DNA of 64,000 nucleotides, from assembly GCA_913060495.1 (NCBI GenBank), contig CAJXRP010000007.1, positions 62,001 through 126,000 on the forward strand, read 5' to 3'. Position 1 is the stretch's first letter, and each line of letters starts with the position of its first letter. The position numbers were made by a program, and so were the translations under genes. The notes under the pieces were generated by a model. That model worked only from the letters and a program-made list of their open reading frames with translations. It was not told the DNA's origin and ran no database searches. This DNA comes from an uncultured Gammaproteobacteria bacterium (lineage in GTDB: Bacteria > Pseudomonadota > Gammaproteobacteria > Pseudomonadales > Pseudohongiellaceae). Below are positions 47,699-55,880 of the stretch, in pieces.

Positions 47699-48769
47699 CT
47701 ATCCATTACTTGCCAGGACACCCATACGTTGAGCTCGTCGACCTCGTCGTTTTTCATCAAGCACTGAGCCCAGTACTTCTACATGAAATTTATCGCAACC
47801 TATACAAAGGTTACTGTAGTCATCCCCTTTCGGCGTCTTGGTTGTAGATTCGGAAATAAATTTTTCTTCATCCCATCCATGGCTTAACCCCATGCGTTCG
47901 GGCCTCCCGGCATTGATAGCTTCGATTTCCGGCATGCCGGCTAGATCATCGAGGACCTCTATGAGGGGCTCTTCGGTAAGGTTGCCCAGAGGGTTAGCCG
48001 TCTTTATGCAGCACGGGTAAACATCGCCTGTAGGGTCGATGGAAACCTCGGAGCCAGCGTAGCCATGTTGCAAGAAGTTAAGGCCGCCTGACCAAGCATT
48101 GCAGAAATTGTCATCGATCGTTGCATGAGAAAGCCCATTCTCCCAAGCTCGACCGCGAGGCCAGAGCTTGCCGATCCAGGAATCTTCGCTCGCACCAAAC
48201 ATGCTAAAGATCGGACCTTTCTCCAATGCGCGCTCGTCCCTTTCTCCGTCGGCGTGTTTAACGCCAGCATCTTCTAGCATTGCTTTAACTTTTTCTGCTA
48301 GATCGTCTTTCTTGTCGCCTTCCATCCCCACATGAAAATCATCCATGCCGGAGACAGATATAGACCAGACATTGCGGCTCAATAATTCGTCGATAATCTT
48401 CGGTGTCAGCAAGTCGCCTGTGGTCTGCACCACGACTTTTATTCCACCATTGTCGCGGTATTTTTCCTGCAGTGCTTCCAATACAGGGTAGAGGATTCGT
48501 TCACGAACGGGTTCGGTTAGTACATCACCACCGGATAGAATTATTTTACCGGTCTTCTCAACATAGGTGTCGGGGTCTGCAGAATCGCTGTTAGTCTCCA
48601 GAAAGGTCATGCGTTCTGGGAGGTTGGCGATTATCTTCGGGAAATTAGTCTCAGCTTCAGCAACGACTGCTTCGAGCTCATCTCTGATGTACGGTCGAAA
48701 ACGAGACTCATAGCAATGCTTGCAGCGGCGATGGCAATGCCAGCAAAGCACATAGTAGATTGATTCCAT
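47699..48769 (-). CDS. Radical SAM protein with C-terminal SPASM-like cluster motif
   Basis: A 356-residue protein. The radical SAM cluster motif is C12-x3-C16-x2-C19 (CHRRCKHCYE), near the N-terminus. LSGGD at about 76-80 is the SAM-binding GGE-like motif. The C-terminal part carries GDVYPCCIKTANPLGNL and LCIGCDKF, the cysteine pattern of SPASM/twitch auxiliary iron-sulfur clusters, used by peptide- and protein-modifying enzymes. It is not PqqE by its motif. It leads the operon of the YnjBCD transporter. No precursor-peptide gene is apparent in the 160 bp upstream. Reaction unknown. Confidence 0.85.
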   Translation of the reverse strand: MESIYYVLCWHCHRRCKHCYESRFRPYIRDELEAVVAEAETNFPKIIANLPERMTFLETNSDSADPDTYVEKTGKIILSGGDVLTEPVRERILYPVLEALQEKYRDNGGIKVVVQTTGDLLTPKIIDELLSRNVWSISVSGMDDFHVGMEGDKKDDLAEKVKAMLEDAGVKHADGERDERALEKGPIFSMFGASEDSWIGKLWPRGRAWENGLSHATIDDNFCNAWSGGLNFLQHGYAGSEVSIDPTGDVYPCCIKTANPLGNLTEEPLIEVLDDLAGMPEIEAINAGRPERMGLSHGWDEEKFISESTTKTPKGDDYSNLCIGCDKFHVEVLGSVLDEKRRGRRAQRMGVLASNG

Positions 48770-48929
48770 TTAAATCCTTACCCCGGTTGTAGCTCAATAC
48801 AGTATGCAGGTGATTGCTCGAATAAGACCTGCTTACAGCGTAATACTTTCAGTTGAATTTGTAATTTGCGCCCTTGATGCAAGGACTCTAGAAAATGAAT
48901 CTAAAGGTCAAGATTCTAAATGTCTATGC

Positions 48930-49397
48930 TTAGTTCAATTTTCTCCAACTCAAGGTGGCGGTGGTCCTTCCGGAGTCATTCTTTAGCGAAAGTTTCAGCA
49001 CGTCATCACTAAACTCGAAATGACGTACATTATCACCACCTACCCATTCCGGGACCATGGGGGCGCCTTCGACATGGTGGATCACAAGAGCATTCTCGAG
49101 ATCGAATGACACCTTGCCCCAATAGGCAAAACCGCCCGTTATACGTTCCTCAGAATTCTGATTCCTCTCGGGTAGGTCGCGCGGCATACCCAGGCCTGAC
49201 ATATTGCCGAGTGCATCGTAGCTCAGCCGGCCTACAAAGTTCATGTCTATCGGATCACCTTCTTCCGGGAACTGGAAGTAGCTAATCAATTCGAAATCCC
49301 CTTGAAACTTCTTCTGTATTTCTTGCAATGTATCCGCCGCCTGGGAGTGTATTGGTAGCATTATAAGAATGACTGTCGATGCCAAAAATTTAAACAT
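48930..49397 (-). CDS. Exported lipocalin-like domain protein
   Basis: A 155-residue exported protein. Signal peptide to about residue 20 (IHSQAAD). The mature part has the small lipocalin-like beta-barrel pattern (QGDFELISYFQFPEEG, GRLSYDALGNMSGLGMPRD, AYWGKVSFDLENALVIHHVEG, HFEFSDDVLKLSLK). Such proteins are usually conserved hypotheticals that bind small hydrophobic ligands. It follows the malonyl-CoA synthetase gene by 29 bp and may be its operon mate. Confidence 0.75.
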   Translation of the reverse strand: MFKFLASTVILIMLPIHSQAADTLQEIQKKFQGDFELISYFQFPEEGDPIDMNFVGRLSYDALGNMSGLGMPRDLPERNQNSEERITGGFAYWGKVSFDLENALVIHHVEGAPMVPEWVGGDNVRHFEFSDDVLKLSLKNDSGRTTATLSWRKLN

Positions 49398-49426
49398 TGC
49401 TACAGGTCCTTATTGAGTTGATTAGG

Positions 49427-50911
49427 CTACAGCAGTTTTTTCAAGTCGGGTTTGGTTACTTTGCCCATCGCATTTCGAGGTAGAGCATCGATTATCTGAA
49501 TGGCCTTTGGAATCTTATAGGAAGACATCTTGCCATCGCACCAATTCTTGAGATCGGCATACTCCATTGACGTGCCAGGCTTGAGGCCGATAAAGGCCAT
49601 GACAGATTCTCCCCAGGTTTCGTCTTCGACGCCAATTACTGCGCATTCGGCTATGTCGTCATGGGTGAGCAACGTGCCCTCAATTTCCAGCGCCGATAAC
49701 TTGTAGCCGCCAGATTTTATAATGTCGATGGAAGAGCGGCCCATGATGCGGTAATAGCCATCGTCGACTACGGCAACATCGCCGGTGCAGAACCAGCCGT
49801 CGTGGAAACTTTCTTTGGTGGCTTTTTCATTAGCCCAGTACTCAAGAAACACATTGTCGCCCTTGATGCGAATCTCACCCGGCGTGTTTTCCTCGGTGAC
49901 GGGATTATTGTCTTCATCGAAGAGCTGCGCTTCTACGCCTGGAAGTGGTTGACCAACATGGCCGGCTCTACGCTCGGCGTCGTAGGGATTAGAGATGCCC
50001 ATGCCGATCTCTGTCATGCCGTAGCGCTCAAGCAAGACCTGCCCAGTCAGTTCTTTCCATTGATTGAATAATTTAACCGGGCACGCGGCGGAGCCGGAAA
50101 TATTTAGTCGCATGGGTCTGAAGCCATCGCAAATTTTCTGTACTTCACTGTCATCGATGGTGTCGAAATACTGAATTAACTTCACATAGATTGTGGGAAC
50201 AGCCATGAAGACGTTGTAAGTGCCGGCAACGATTTCCGCTGTAATCTTCGGGATATCGAACTTGGCAAACAAATGCACAGTCGCGCCAGCCCATAGGCCA
50301 CAGCTCAAAATATTAATGATGCCGTGTATATGATGTACCGGCAGGAACAGAGGTATGGAATCTTCATCAGTCCAGCTCCAGGCCTCGATCAGTGTCGTTA
50401 TCTGTGCGCGGATCGTCTTGTGCGTGCTTACAACACCCTTTGGCTTGTTCGTCGTTCCACTCGTGAACAGCATCATCGCTCGACGTTCGGGGAGAATCGT
50501 TGGCAACGTTCCAGCTACTTCCGCCATTACATCCATCGTGGAAAGTAGTTCGATATTCATCTGAGCGCAGAGTTCACGAAGTGACTCTTGGTATTTGCCG
50601 TTCGCTATCATGCGAGTGACGCTTGCACAGCTTAAATAATGTTCTAGTTCGGCAACTGCAGATGCAACATTCAAAGGAATGGCTATTCCGCCAGCTCGCC
50701 AAATACCATGCATAGTCGTTACATACTCGACGCTGGCAGGCATGAAAAACGCAATGCGTTCCTCACTCAGATCGTCGCTCCCTCTCAGGAGTCCTGTTGC
50801 GAACTTGTCGATACGCTGATTCACATCTGCGTAACTATAGGAATCATCTCCTTCGGTTAGAGCAATCTTATTGTTGGAATTGTTTAAGTGCGGAAAATTT
50901 TCTTCTGACAT
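49427..50911 (-). CDS. matB: Malonyl-CoA synthetase-type acyl-CoA ligase
   Basis: A 494-residue ATP-dependent acyl-CoA ligase of the ANL superfamily: adenylation motif LFTSGTTNKPKGV, RYGMTEIGM, WFCTGDVA, and the C-terminal hinge GRSSIDIIKSGGYKLSALEIE. The SIDIIKSGGYK form is typical of malonyl/methylmalonyl-CoA synthetases. The malonate transporter subunits MadM and MadL lie directly upstream on the same strand, which makes malonate plus CoA to malonyl-CoA the likely reaction. No malonyl-CoA decarboxylase gene is in the window. Confidence 0.88.
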   Translation of the reverse strand: MSEENFPHLNNSNNKIALTEGDDSYSYADVNQRIDKFATGLLRGSDDLSEERIAFFMPASVEYVTTMHGIWRAGGIAIPLNVASAVAELEHYLSCASVTRMIANGKYQESLRELCAQMNIELLSTMDVMAEVAGTLPTILPERRAMMLFTSGTTNKPKGVVSTHKTIRAQITTLIEAWSWTDEDSIPLFLPVHHIHGIINILSCGLWAGATVHLFAKFDIPKITAEIVAGTYNVFMAVPTIYVKLIQYFDTIDDSEVQKICDGFRPMRLNISGSAACPVKLFNQWKELTGQVLLERYGMTEIGMGISNPYDAERRAGHVGQPLPGVEAQLFDEDNNPVTEENTPGEIRIKGDNVFLEYWANEKATKESFHDGWFCTGDVAVVDDGYYRIMGRSSIDIIKSGGYKLSALEIEGTLLTHDDIAECAVIGVEDETWGESVMAFIGLKPGTSMEYADLKNWCDGKMSSYKIPKAIQIIDALPRNAMGKVTKPDLKKLL

Positions 50912-50992
50912 GCGTTCGTTACCTTTTCTTTGAGTCTTGTGCAGCTGCGAACGAAATTGATGTGCGCAGAGAATATTTTATGTGTTCAAGAA

Positions 50993-51751
50993 TTATAAGA
51001 GTGCATTAACTATGAAAAATAGAATCGAAGGACCTAATAGGCATCCTACGCCTGTATAGAACGTCGCAGTCATAGCGCCATAGGGAACAAGCTTAGGATC
51101 TGTCGCGGCAAGTCCTGCCGCAACGCCCGAAGTCGTGCCCATGAGCCCGCCGAACACCATTGCAGACTGTGGATTGTCCAAACCAATTGTCTTGGCAATC
51201 ATCGGCGTGCCAATCATTACTAAGATTGATTTGATGAGTCCTGCCGCGACGCTCAAAGCGATAATGTCTGAGTCGGCTCCTAGGGCCGATCCAGTGACTG
51301 GGCCAACGATATAAGTTACCGCGCCGGCACCGATAGTGGTGACCGAAACAGGATCGGTGTAGCCATACAATACGGCGACGACGGCTCCAACGATAAAAGA
51401 AACAATTACGCCGGCAAAAATTGAAATAATTCCAGCTAGTCCTGCTTTCTTCAATTCACTAAGTTTGACACCGAAGGCTGTTGCGACGATGGCAAAGTCG
51501 CGCATCATGCCGCCACCCATCAAACCGATGCCGCCTAGCAATGTGATGTCGGCGACGCCGGTGCTACCGCCTGTTGCCTTGCCACCAAAATAGGCAGCCA
51601 ACAATCCTAGCGCAATAGCGATAGCCGAGCCGTGGATGCGACCCTTGGTCAGCTTGTCCGCGAGGAAATAGGATATCCAAATAGTTAGCCCGACAACCGC
51701 AAAGGCGACTACGAGTGAGTTACGAACAAAGACGGTTTCGAAGATTTCCAT
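50993..51751 (-). CDS. madM: Malonate transporter subunit MadM
   Basis: A 252-residue inner-membrane protein with about eight helices and Gly-rich conserved runs (DITLLGGIGLMGGGMMRDFAIV, GAGAVTYIVGPVTGSALGADSD, FGGLMGTTSGVAAGLAATDP, TFYTGVGCLLGP) characteristic of MadM, the larger subunit of the sodium-dependent malonate carrier. Its start overlaps the stop of madL by one base (TAATG), giving coupled synthesis. It lies 81 bp upstream of the synthetase gene. Confidence 0.93.
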   Translation of the reverse strand: MEIFETVFVRNSLVVAFAVVGLTIWISYFLADKLTKGRIHGSAIAIALGLLAAYFGGKATGGSTGVADITLLGGIGLMGGGMMRDFAIVATAFGVKLSELKKAGLAGIISIFAGVIVSFIVGAVVAVLYGYTDPVSVTTIGAGAVTYIVGPVTGSALGADSDIIALSVAAGLIKSILVMIGTPMIAKTIGLDNPQSAMVFGGLMGTTSGVAAGLAATDPKLVPYGAMTATFYTGVGCLLGPSILFFIVNALL

Positions 51752-52131
51752 TATGGGCTCTCCTCACTGGATGTATCGGAGTTGCCAATCTTGCTGATGA
51801 CGGGAACCAGTGCAAAGCTGACGATTACCGCAGCGACCCCGGCTACAACAGCTAGCATGCCCCCCTCGAATGCAGCCACGACATTCTGCCGGGCCGCCAT
51901 GGCGACCACGATAGGGATATACATGGCAGACCAGAACTGAATGCCAGTCCCTGACGCCCCATCAACCAGTGCCTTGAGCTTGTCAGAATTGCTGGCGAGC
52001 ACTAGAAACAGCATGGCTATGCCCACACCACCCACATTGGCCTCCACCCCTAGAGCCACTCCAAGCACCTCGCCAATGAGCATTCCGAGTATCAAACAGG
52101 CGGAAAGTAGAGCTACACCGTAGACAATCAT
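51751..52131 (-). CDS. madL: Malonate transporter subunit MadL
   Basis: A 126-residue inner-membrane protein with four helices; length and pattern (YGVALLSACLILGMLIGEVLG, GGVGIAMLFLVLASN, FWSAMYIPIVVAMAA) match MadL, the small subunit of the malonate:sodium symporter. AAGGA precedes the ATG. First gene of the unit madL-madM-matB; its promoter must lie in the 272-bp divergent region shared with the PQQ dehydrogenase gene. Confidence 0.93.
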   Translation of the reverse strand: MIVYGVALLSACLILGMLIGEVLGVALGVEANVGGVGIAMLFLVLASNSDKLKALVDGASGTGIQFWSAMYIPIVVAMAARQNVVAAFEGGMLAVVAGVAAVIVSFALVPVISKIGNSDTSSEESP

Positions 52132-52403
52132 GTTTTATCCTTATTGTTATTGGTCATGTCGCGGGAAGCGCGTCATACGGGCTTGATGATATGACGCAGT
52201 TGGATTTAGTGCAATTTGCCTGATCAGGTGGTAAATCGGTCCTATTCGACCCGAAATAAGCCCTATTTCTGGGCATCTTAATTGACAGAAGCAGGGGGTT
52301 TATAGCTTAATTGTGCTCCGGTTTGTGAGCGGCAATTAGCTGCTGCTCCATCATTGTAACAGTAAAGAATTCAGCTATTTATCGCTAAAAAAAGGTTATT
52401 CAA

Positions 52404-54041
52404 ATGAGTAAATTTTCAAAGTCATTGTTGGTGCTATTGAGTCTGGGTCTGTTCGCATCGGCCACATTCGCGCAGAACGTGACCTCTGACATTCTAGAGA
52501 ATGCCCAGGACTATTCCGACCGTTGGGTTACCTACGGCAAGAACTACGGTGCATGGCGCTATATGCCGGACGCACAGATTACCCGTGCCACGGTGGGCAA
52601 TCTGCGCCCTGTGTGGATCAAGCAGAATGGCGTTACAGGAGGTGCCTACGAGGTAACCGCCCTAGTCAATGATGGGCGTATGTACCTAACTACCGCGAAC
52701 AGCCACCTGATCGTGGTCGACCCCCTAACCGGTGATGAGCTGTGGCGCTACGACCATGACTTCGAAAATGTAGATCTCTGCTGTGGCCCCCACAATCGGG
52801 GTGTCGGGCTTCATGAAGACAAAGTGTTCTACGGCACTCTGGATGCTCATCTATTGGCCTTCGATGCTGCTACAGGAATTCAGCTGTGGGATGCCGAAGT
52901 AGGCGATCACCGCGAGTCATTCTCAGTAACAGGCGCACCACTTGTCGTTAAAGACATGGTGTTGATCGGTGTAGGCGGCGGCGAGTACGGTATTCGCGGT
53001 TACATCGATGCCTATGACGTAAACACAGGTGAGCGTCGCTGGCGCTTCTATACCACGCCTGCCGAAGGCGAGCCTGGTAACGAAACGTGGCTAGGGGACT
53101 CCTGGAAGACAGGCGGTGCGCCAACTTGGGTAACAGGCACCTACGATCCTGAGACCGACATGGTGTTCTGGGGCACGGGTAATCCTTGGCCAGATATCAA
53201 TAACGCGGTTCGCGCTGGCGACAATCTGTATTCCAACTCCGTAATAGCACTAGATGCCGATAGTGGTGACCTGCGTTGGTATTTTCAGACTTCACCCAGA
53301 GACGAATTCGATCACGACTCCACCTCAGAGCCGATGATCATCGAAGAGATGTATAACGGTGAGATGCGCAAGATGATTGTGCAGGTTTCTCGAAATGGAC
53401 ACGTCTATGCATTAGATCGCATGGATGGCAGCTTCCTCTACGCCGGTGAGTACACGCGAGTGAACTGGGCGGAGAGAGACGAGCGCGGCAAGCCGGTGCT
53501 GAAGGAGTCGATGTATGAGCCGGCAGACACCATGGTCTTTCCTGGTCTTTACGGTGGCAAGAACTGGCCTCCAGCCTCTTACAGCCCCGATACGCATATG
53601 TTGTATATCCCAACCACTGAATGGGGTACGCGTTACATCCGCCGCGAGGGCGATGCGCGTGCGGGAACTATGGACCTAGGCGGCATCCCACAGTTCGATA
53701 CTTCGGGCACAGGATGGGTCGTAGCATTCGATATGCTCAGCGGCGAGATCGCCTGGCAGAAAGAGATGCCTGGCAACTTCAACTGGGCTGGCACCTTATC
53801 AACCGGCGGCGGATTGGTTTTCTCCGGTGCACCAGATGGCTATGTCTATGCCATGAATGATGAAACAGGCGAAGTGCTGTGGAAATTCCAGACCGGCAGT
53901 GGCGTGTATGCCCCACCAACGAGTTTTACAATCGACGGTAAGCAATACATCGGCGTAGCCTCGGGCACGCGAAACCCTGTAACACGAGCGGGTGTTGCTA
54001 CGGGGATCTCAACCGGCAACTACATTTTGTTTAGCCTGTAA
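52404..54041 (+). CDS. PQQ-dependent alcohol dehydrogenase, lanthanide-type signature
   Basis: A 545-residue periplasmic quinoprotein of the methanol/ethanol dehydrogenase family. Signal peptide to about residue 23. Eight-bladed PQQ propeller; the vicinal disulfide pair is C126-C127 (DLCCGPHNRG), and metal ligands are expected at E193 (GGGEYG) and N259 (WGTGNPWPD). The catalytic Asp302 is followed at +2 by Asp304 (DEFDHD), the extra acid that marks lanthanide-using enzymes of the XoxF/PedH type and is Ala or Ser in calcium enzymes. The downstream diheme cytochrome is its likely electron acceptor. Substrate unknown. Confidence 0.9.
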   Translation: MSKFSKSLLVLLSLGLFASATFAQNVTSDILENAQDYSDRWVTYGKNYGAWRYMPDAQITRATVGNLRPVWIKQNGVTGGAYEVTALVNDGRMYLTTANSHLIVVDPLTGDELWRYDHDFENVDLCCGPHNRGVGLHEDKVFYGTLDAHLLAFDAATGIQLWDAEVGDHRESFSVTGAPLVVKDMVLIGVGGGEYGIRGYIDAYDVNTGERRWRFYTTPAEGEPGNETWLGDSWKTGGAPTWVTGTYDPETDMVFWGTGNPWPDINNAVRAGDNLYSNSVIALDADSGDLRWYFQTSPRDEFDHDSTSEPMIIEEMYNGEMRKMIVQVSRNGHVYALDRMDGSFLYAGEYTRVNWAERDERGKPVLKESMYEPADTMVFPGLYGGKNWPPASYSPDTHMLYIPTTEWGTRYIRREGDARAGTMDLGGIPQFDTSGTGWVVAFDMLSGEIAWQKEMPGNFNWAGTLSTGGGLVFSGAPDGYVYAMNDETGEVLWKFQTGSGVYAPPTSFTIDGKQYIGVASGTRNPVTRAGVATGISTGNYILFSL

Positions 54042-54091
54042 GCATTGATCAGAAAACATTGAGCAGCATCACTAAATTGAAAGGCGAAAAC

Positions 54092-54883
54092 TTGAAATTA
54101 TCTTTTGTACAGTCACTTCCACAAGGCCTCAAAAGCATGATGGCTGCGTTCTTACTCAGCGCGATTTCAGCTTCATCGCTGGCCGGCGTTGGCGAGGGGC
54201 AAGAGCTCTATAATGCGTATTGTCAGATTTGCCACGGCATTCTAGGCGAAGGTCAGACTATGGGTAAGCCTTTGACCGATGGTCCAGCGAACCGGCTGGC
54301 TGATCAAGAACTCATCGACGTCATCACTGACGGCCGCGCGGGTACCGGCATGGTCGCTTGGGAAGGGTCGCTAAGTGAAACCGAAATCTTCGATATTGCT
54401 AGTTACATTCGCAACCTGCAAGGCAAGCCTGCCTTGAGTCTAGGTGACGACGACTCCGGTCCTAGTGACGATCCAAATGTTATCGCCGGCGCAGAGCTGT
54501 TCAATGGCTCAGCAAATTGTGCCACTTGTCACTCTTATGATGAGAAAGGCGGCAGCGTTGGTCCATCACTGGATGGTCTCGGTAGCCGATTGGATGACGA
54601 TGCACTGATGCAAGCCTTGATGAATCCATCAGCTACTATCGTTAGTGGTTTTGGAGCGAAAGAAGTGGAACAAGAAGATGGCACGATAGTCCGAGGACGC
54701 TTCCGAAATGATTCCGAGCTGGCCGTGCAAATACAGAGTGAAGACGGACGGCGCTGGGTAACTTTTTTCAAGGAGCGGGTAACTGCGGTTAGAGATTCGG
54801 ATGAGTCACTGATGCCAGATACTTTTGCTAACCTTGGTGCGAGTGAACAGCAACAGCTGTTGGCGTTCCTTAAGTCACTGTAG
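54092..54883 (+). CDS. Diheme cytochrome c, partner of PQQ dehydrogenase (TTG start)
   Basis: A 263-residue exported protein with two heme-attachment sites: C44-Q-I-C47-H48 and C143-A-T-C146-H147. TTG 54092 is favoured because AAGG lies seven bases upstream and it yields a normal signal peptide (MKLSFVQSLPQGLKSMMAAF); TTG 54059 is in frame but follows the dehydrogenase stop without a ribosome-binding site. The C-terminal segment (VEQEDGTIVRGRFRNDSELAVQI) resembles the heme-binding domain seen beside quinoproteins. It lies 50 bp after the dehydrogenase gene and should carry its electrons to the oxidase. Confidence 0.85.
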   Translation: MKLSFVQSLPQGLKSMMAAFLLSAISASSLAGVGEGQELYNAYCQICHGILGEGQTMGKPLTDGPANRLADQELIDVITDGRAGTGMVAWEGSLSETEIFDIASYIRNLQGKPALSLGDDDSGPSDDPNVIAGAELFNGSANCATCHSYDEKGGSVGPSLDGLGSRLDDDALMQALMNPSATIVSGFGAKEVEQEDGTIVRGRFRNDSELAVQIQSEDGRRWVTFFKERVTAVRDSDESLMPDTFANLGASEQQQLLAFLKSL

Positions 54884-55003
54884 ACATAATAATTAGAAGC
54901 GCGTTGCCTGCGTAGAGGTTGAAGCCAGGCATCGTGTAATCTTCAAGAACAAAGCGTAGTAGTCTGCAAAATGTAGGCAAATATTTGTATAAACCATCGG
55001 GGA

Positions 55004-55024
55004 AAGCTCAGCTGAGCTTCCTCG
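55004..55024 (+). terminator. Probable terminator after the cytochrome gene
   Basis: Perfect 16-bp palindrome AAGCTCAGCTGAGCTT at 55004-55019, followed by CCTCGTTTATTTT. It lies 36 bp before the MscS start, so it separates the two units; the T run is interrupted. Confidence 0.45.
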
Positions 55025-55055
55025 TTTATTTTCTCTAGAACATAAAGGTAATATT

Positions 55056-55865
55056 ATGGAATTTGATGCCGCCGAACTAACCGCTATGGCGATCCCCTAT
55101 GGCGTAAAGCTAGTCTCTGCACTAGTCACACTGATTGTGGGTTTGATGATTGCAAATGTACTGGTCTCACTCACGAAGAAAGTAATGACCAAGAGTGAGG
55201 TCGATCCATCGCTTAACAGCTTCCTGGGAAGCATGGTCGGCATGATATTAAAGGTGCTGGTCTACATCACCGCCCTTAGTGTACTCGGCGTAGAGATGAC
55301 TTCCTTTGTCGCGATTCTCGGTGCCGCAGGTCTGGCCGTGGGTCTTGCCCTATCCGGTACGCTGCAGAATTTTGCGGGTGGCGTGATGATTCTGCTCTTC
55401 AAGCCCTATAAAATAGGTGATGTGATCGAAGCGCAGGGCTATGTTGGAGCAGTAAAAGAGATTCAGATTTTCGTTACGGTCCTAACGACGCCAGATAACA
55501 AGACGATACTGATTCCAAATGGACCACTCGCCACGAGCTCGATAGTCAATTTCTCCACACAGCCGACACGTCGCGTAGATTGGGAATTCGGAATCGCATA
55601 CGGTGATGACGTTGACAAGGCCTATGAGGCCCTCAATAAATTGATCGCTGCCGACGAACGCATTCTGAAAGATCCAGAGCCTTTCATGGCATTAAAGACT
55701 CTCGGCGATAGCGCAGTAGTTATCGTGGTTAGGGCCTGGGTTAAGGCTCCTGATTATTGGGGCGTGTTCTTTAAGATGAACGAAGACGTCTATAAGACAT
55801 TCGCCGATTCGGGTCTGTCATTCCCATTTCCGCAAATGGATGTGCATGTAAGCAAAGAATCTTAA
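55056..55865 (+). CDS. Small-conductance mechanosensitive channel, MscS family
   Basis: A 269-residue inner-membrane channel of typical MscS size (E. coli 286). Three N-terminal helices, with the pore helix TM3 at about 83-110 (FVAILGAAGLAVGLALSGTLQNFAGGVMIL), then the beta domain (YKIGDVIEAQGYVGAVKEIQ) and the cytoplasmic cage (TPDNKTILIPNGPLATSSI). Opens under membrane tension to release osmolytes on hypo-osmotic shock. It lies on its own after the cytochrome terminator. Confidence 0.95.
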   Translation: MEFDAAELTAMAIPYGVKLVSALVTLIVGLMIANVLVSLTKKVMTKSEVDPSLNSFLGSMVGMILKVLVYITALSVLGVEMTSFVAILGAAGLAVGLALSGTLQNFAGGVMILLFKPYKIGDVIEAQGYVGAVKEIQIFVTVLTTPDNKTILIPNGPLATSSIVNFSTQPTRRVDWEFGIAYGDDVDKAYEALNKLIAADERILKDPEPFMALKTLGDSAVVIVVRAWVKAPDYWGVFFKMNEDVYKTFADSGLSFPFPQMDVHVSKES

Positions 55866-55880
55866 ACGGCTCGGTATTCT

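Noticed and set aside
47699-48769. PqqE, to supply PQQ for the quinoproteins
   Set aside because: Cluster motif and surrounding sequence differ from PqqE and no pqqA-D genes are adjacent.
48804-48986. 60-residue plus-strand frame upstream of the radical SAM gene as a precursor peptide
   Set aside because: It is on the opposite strand, overlaps the lipocalin gene and lacks leader/core features or a clear ribosome-binding site.
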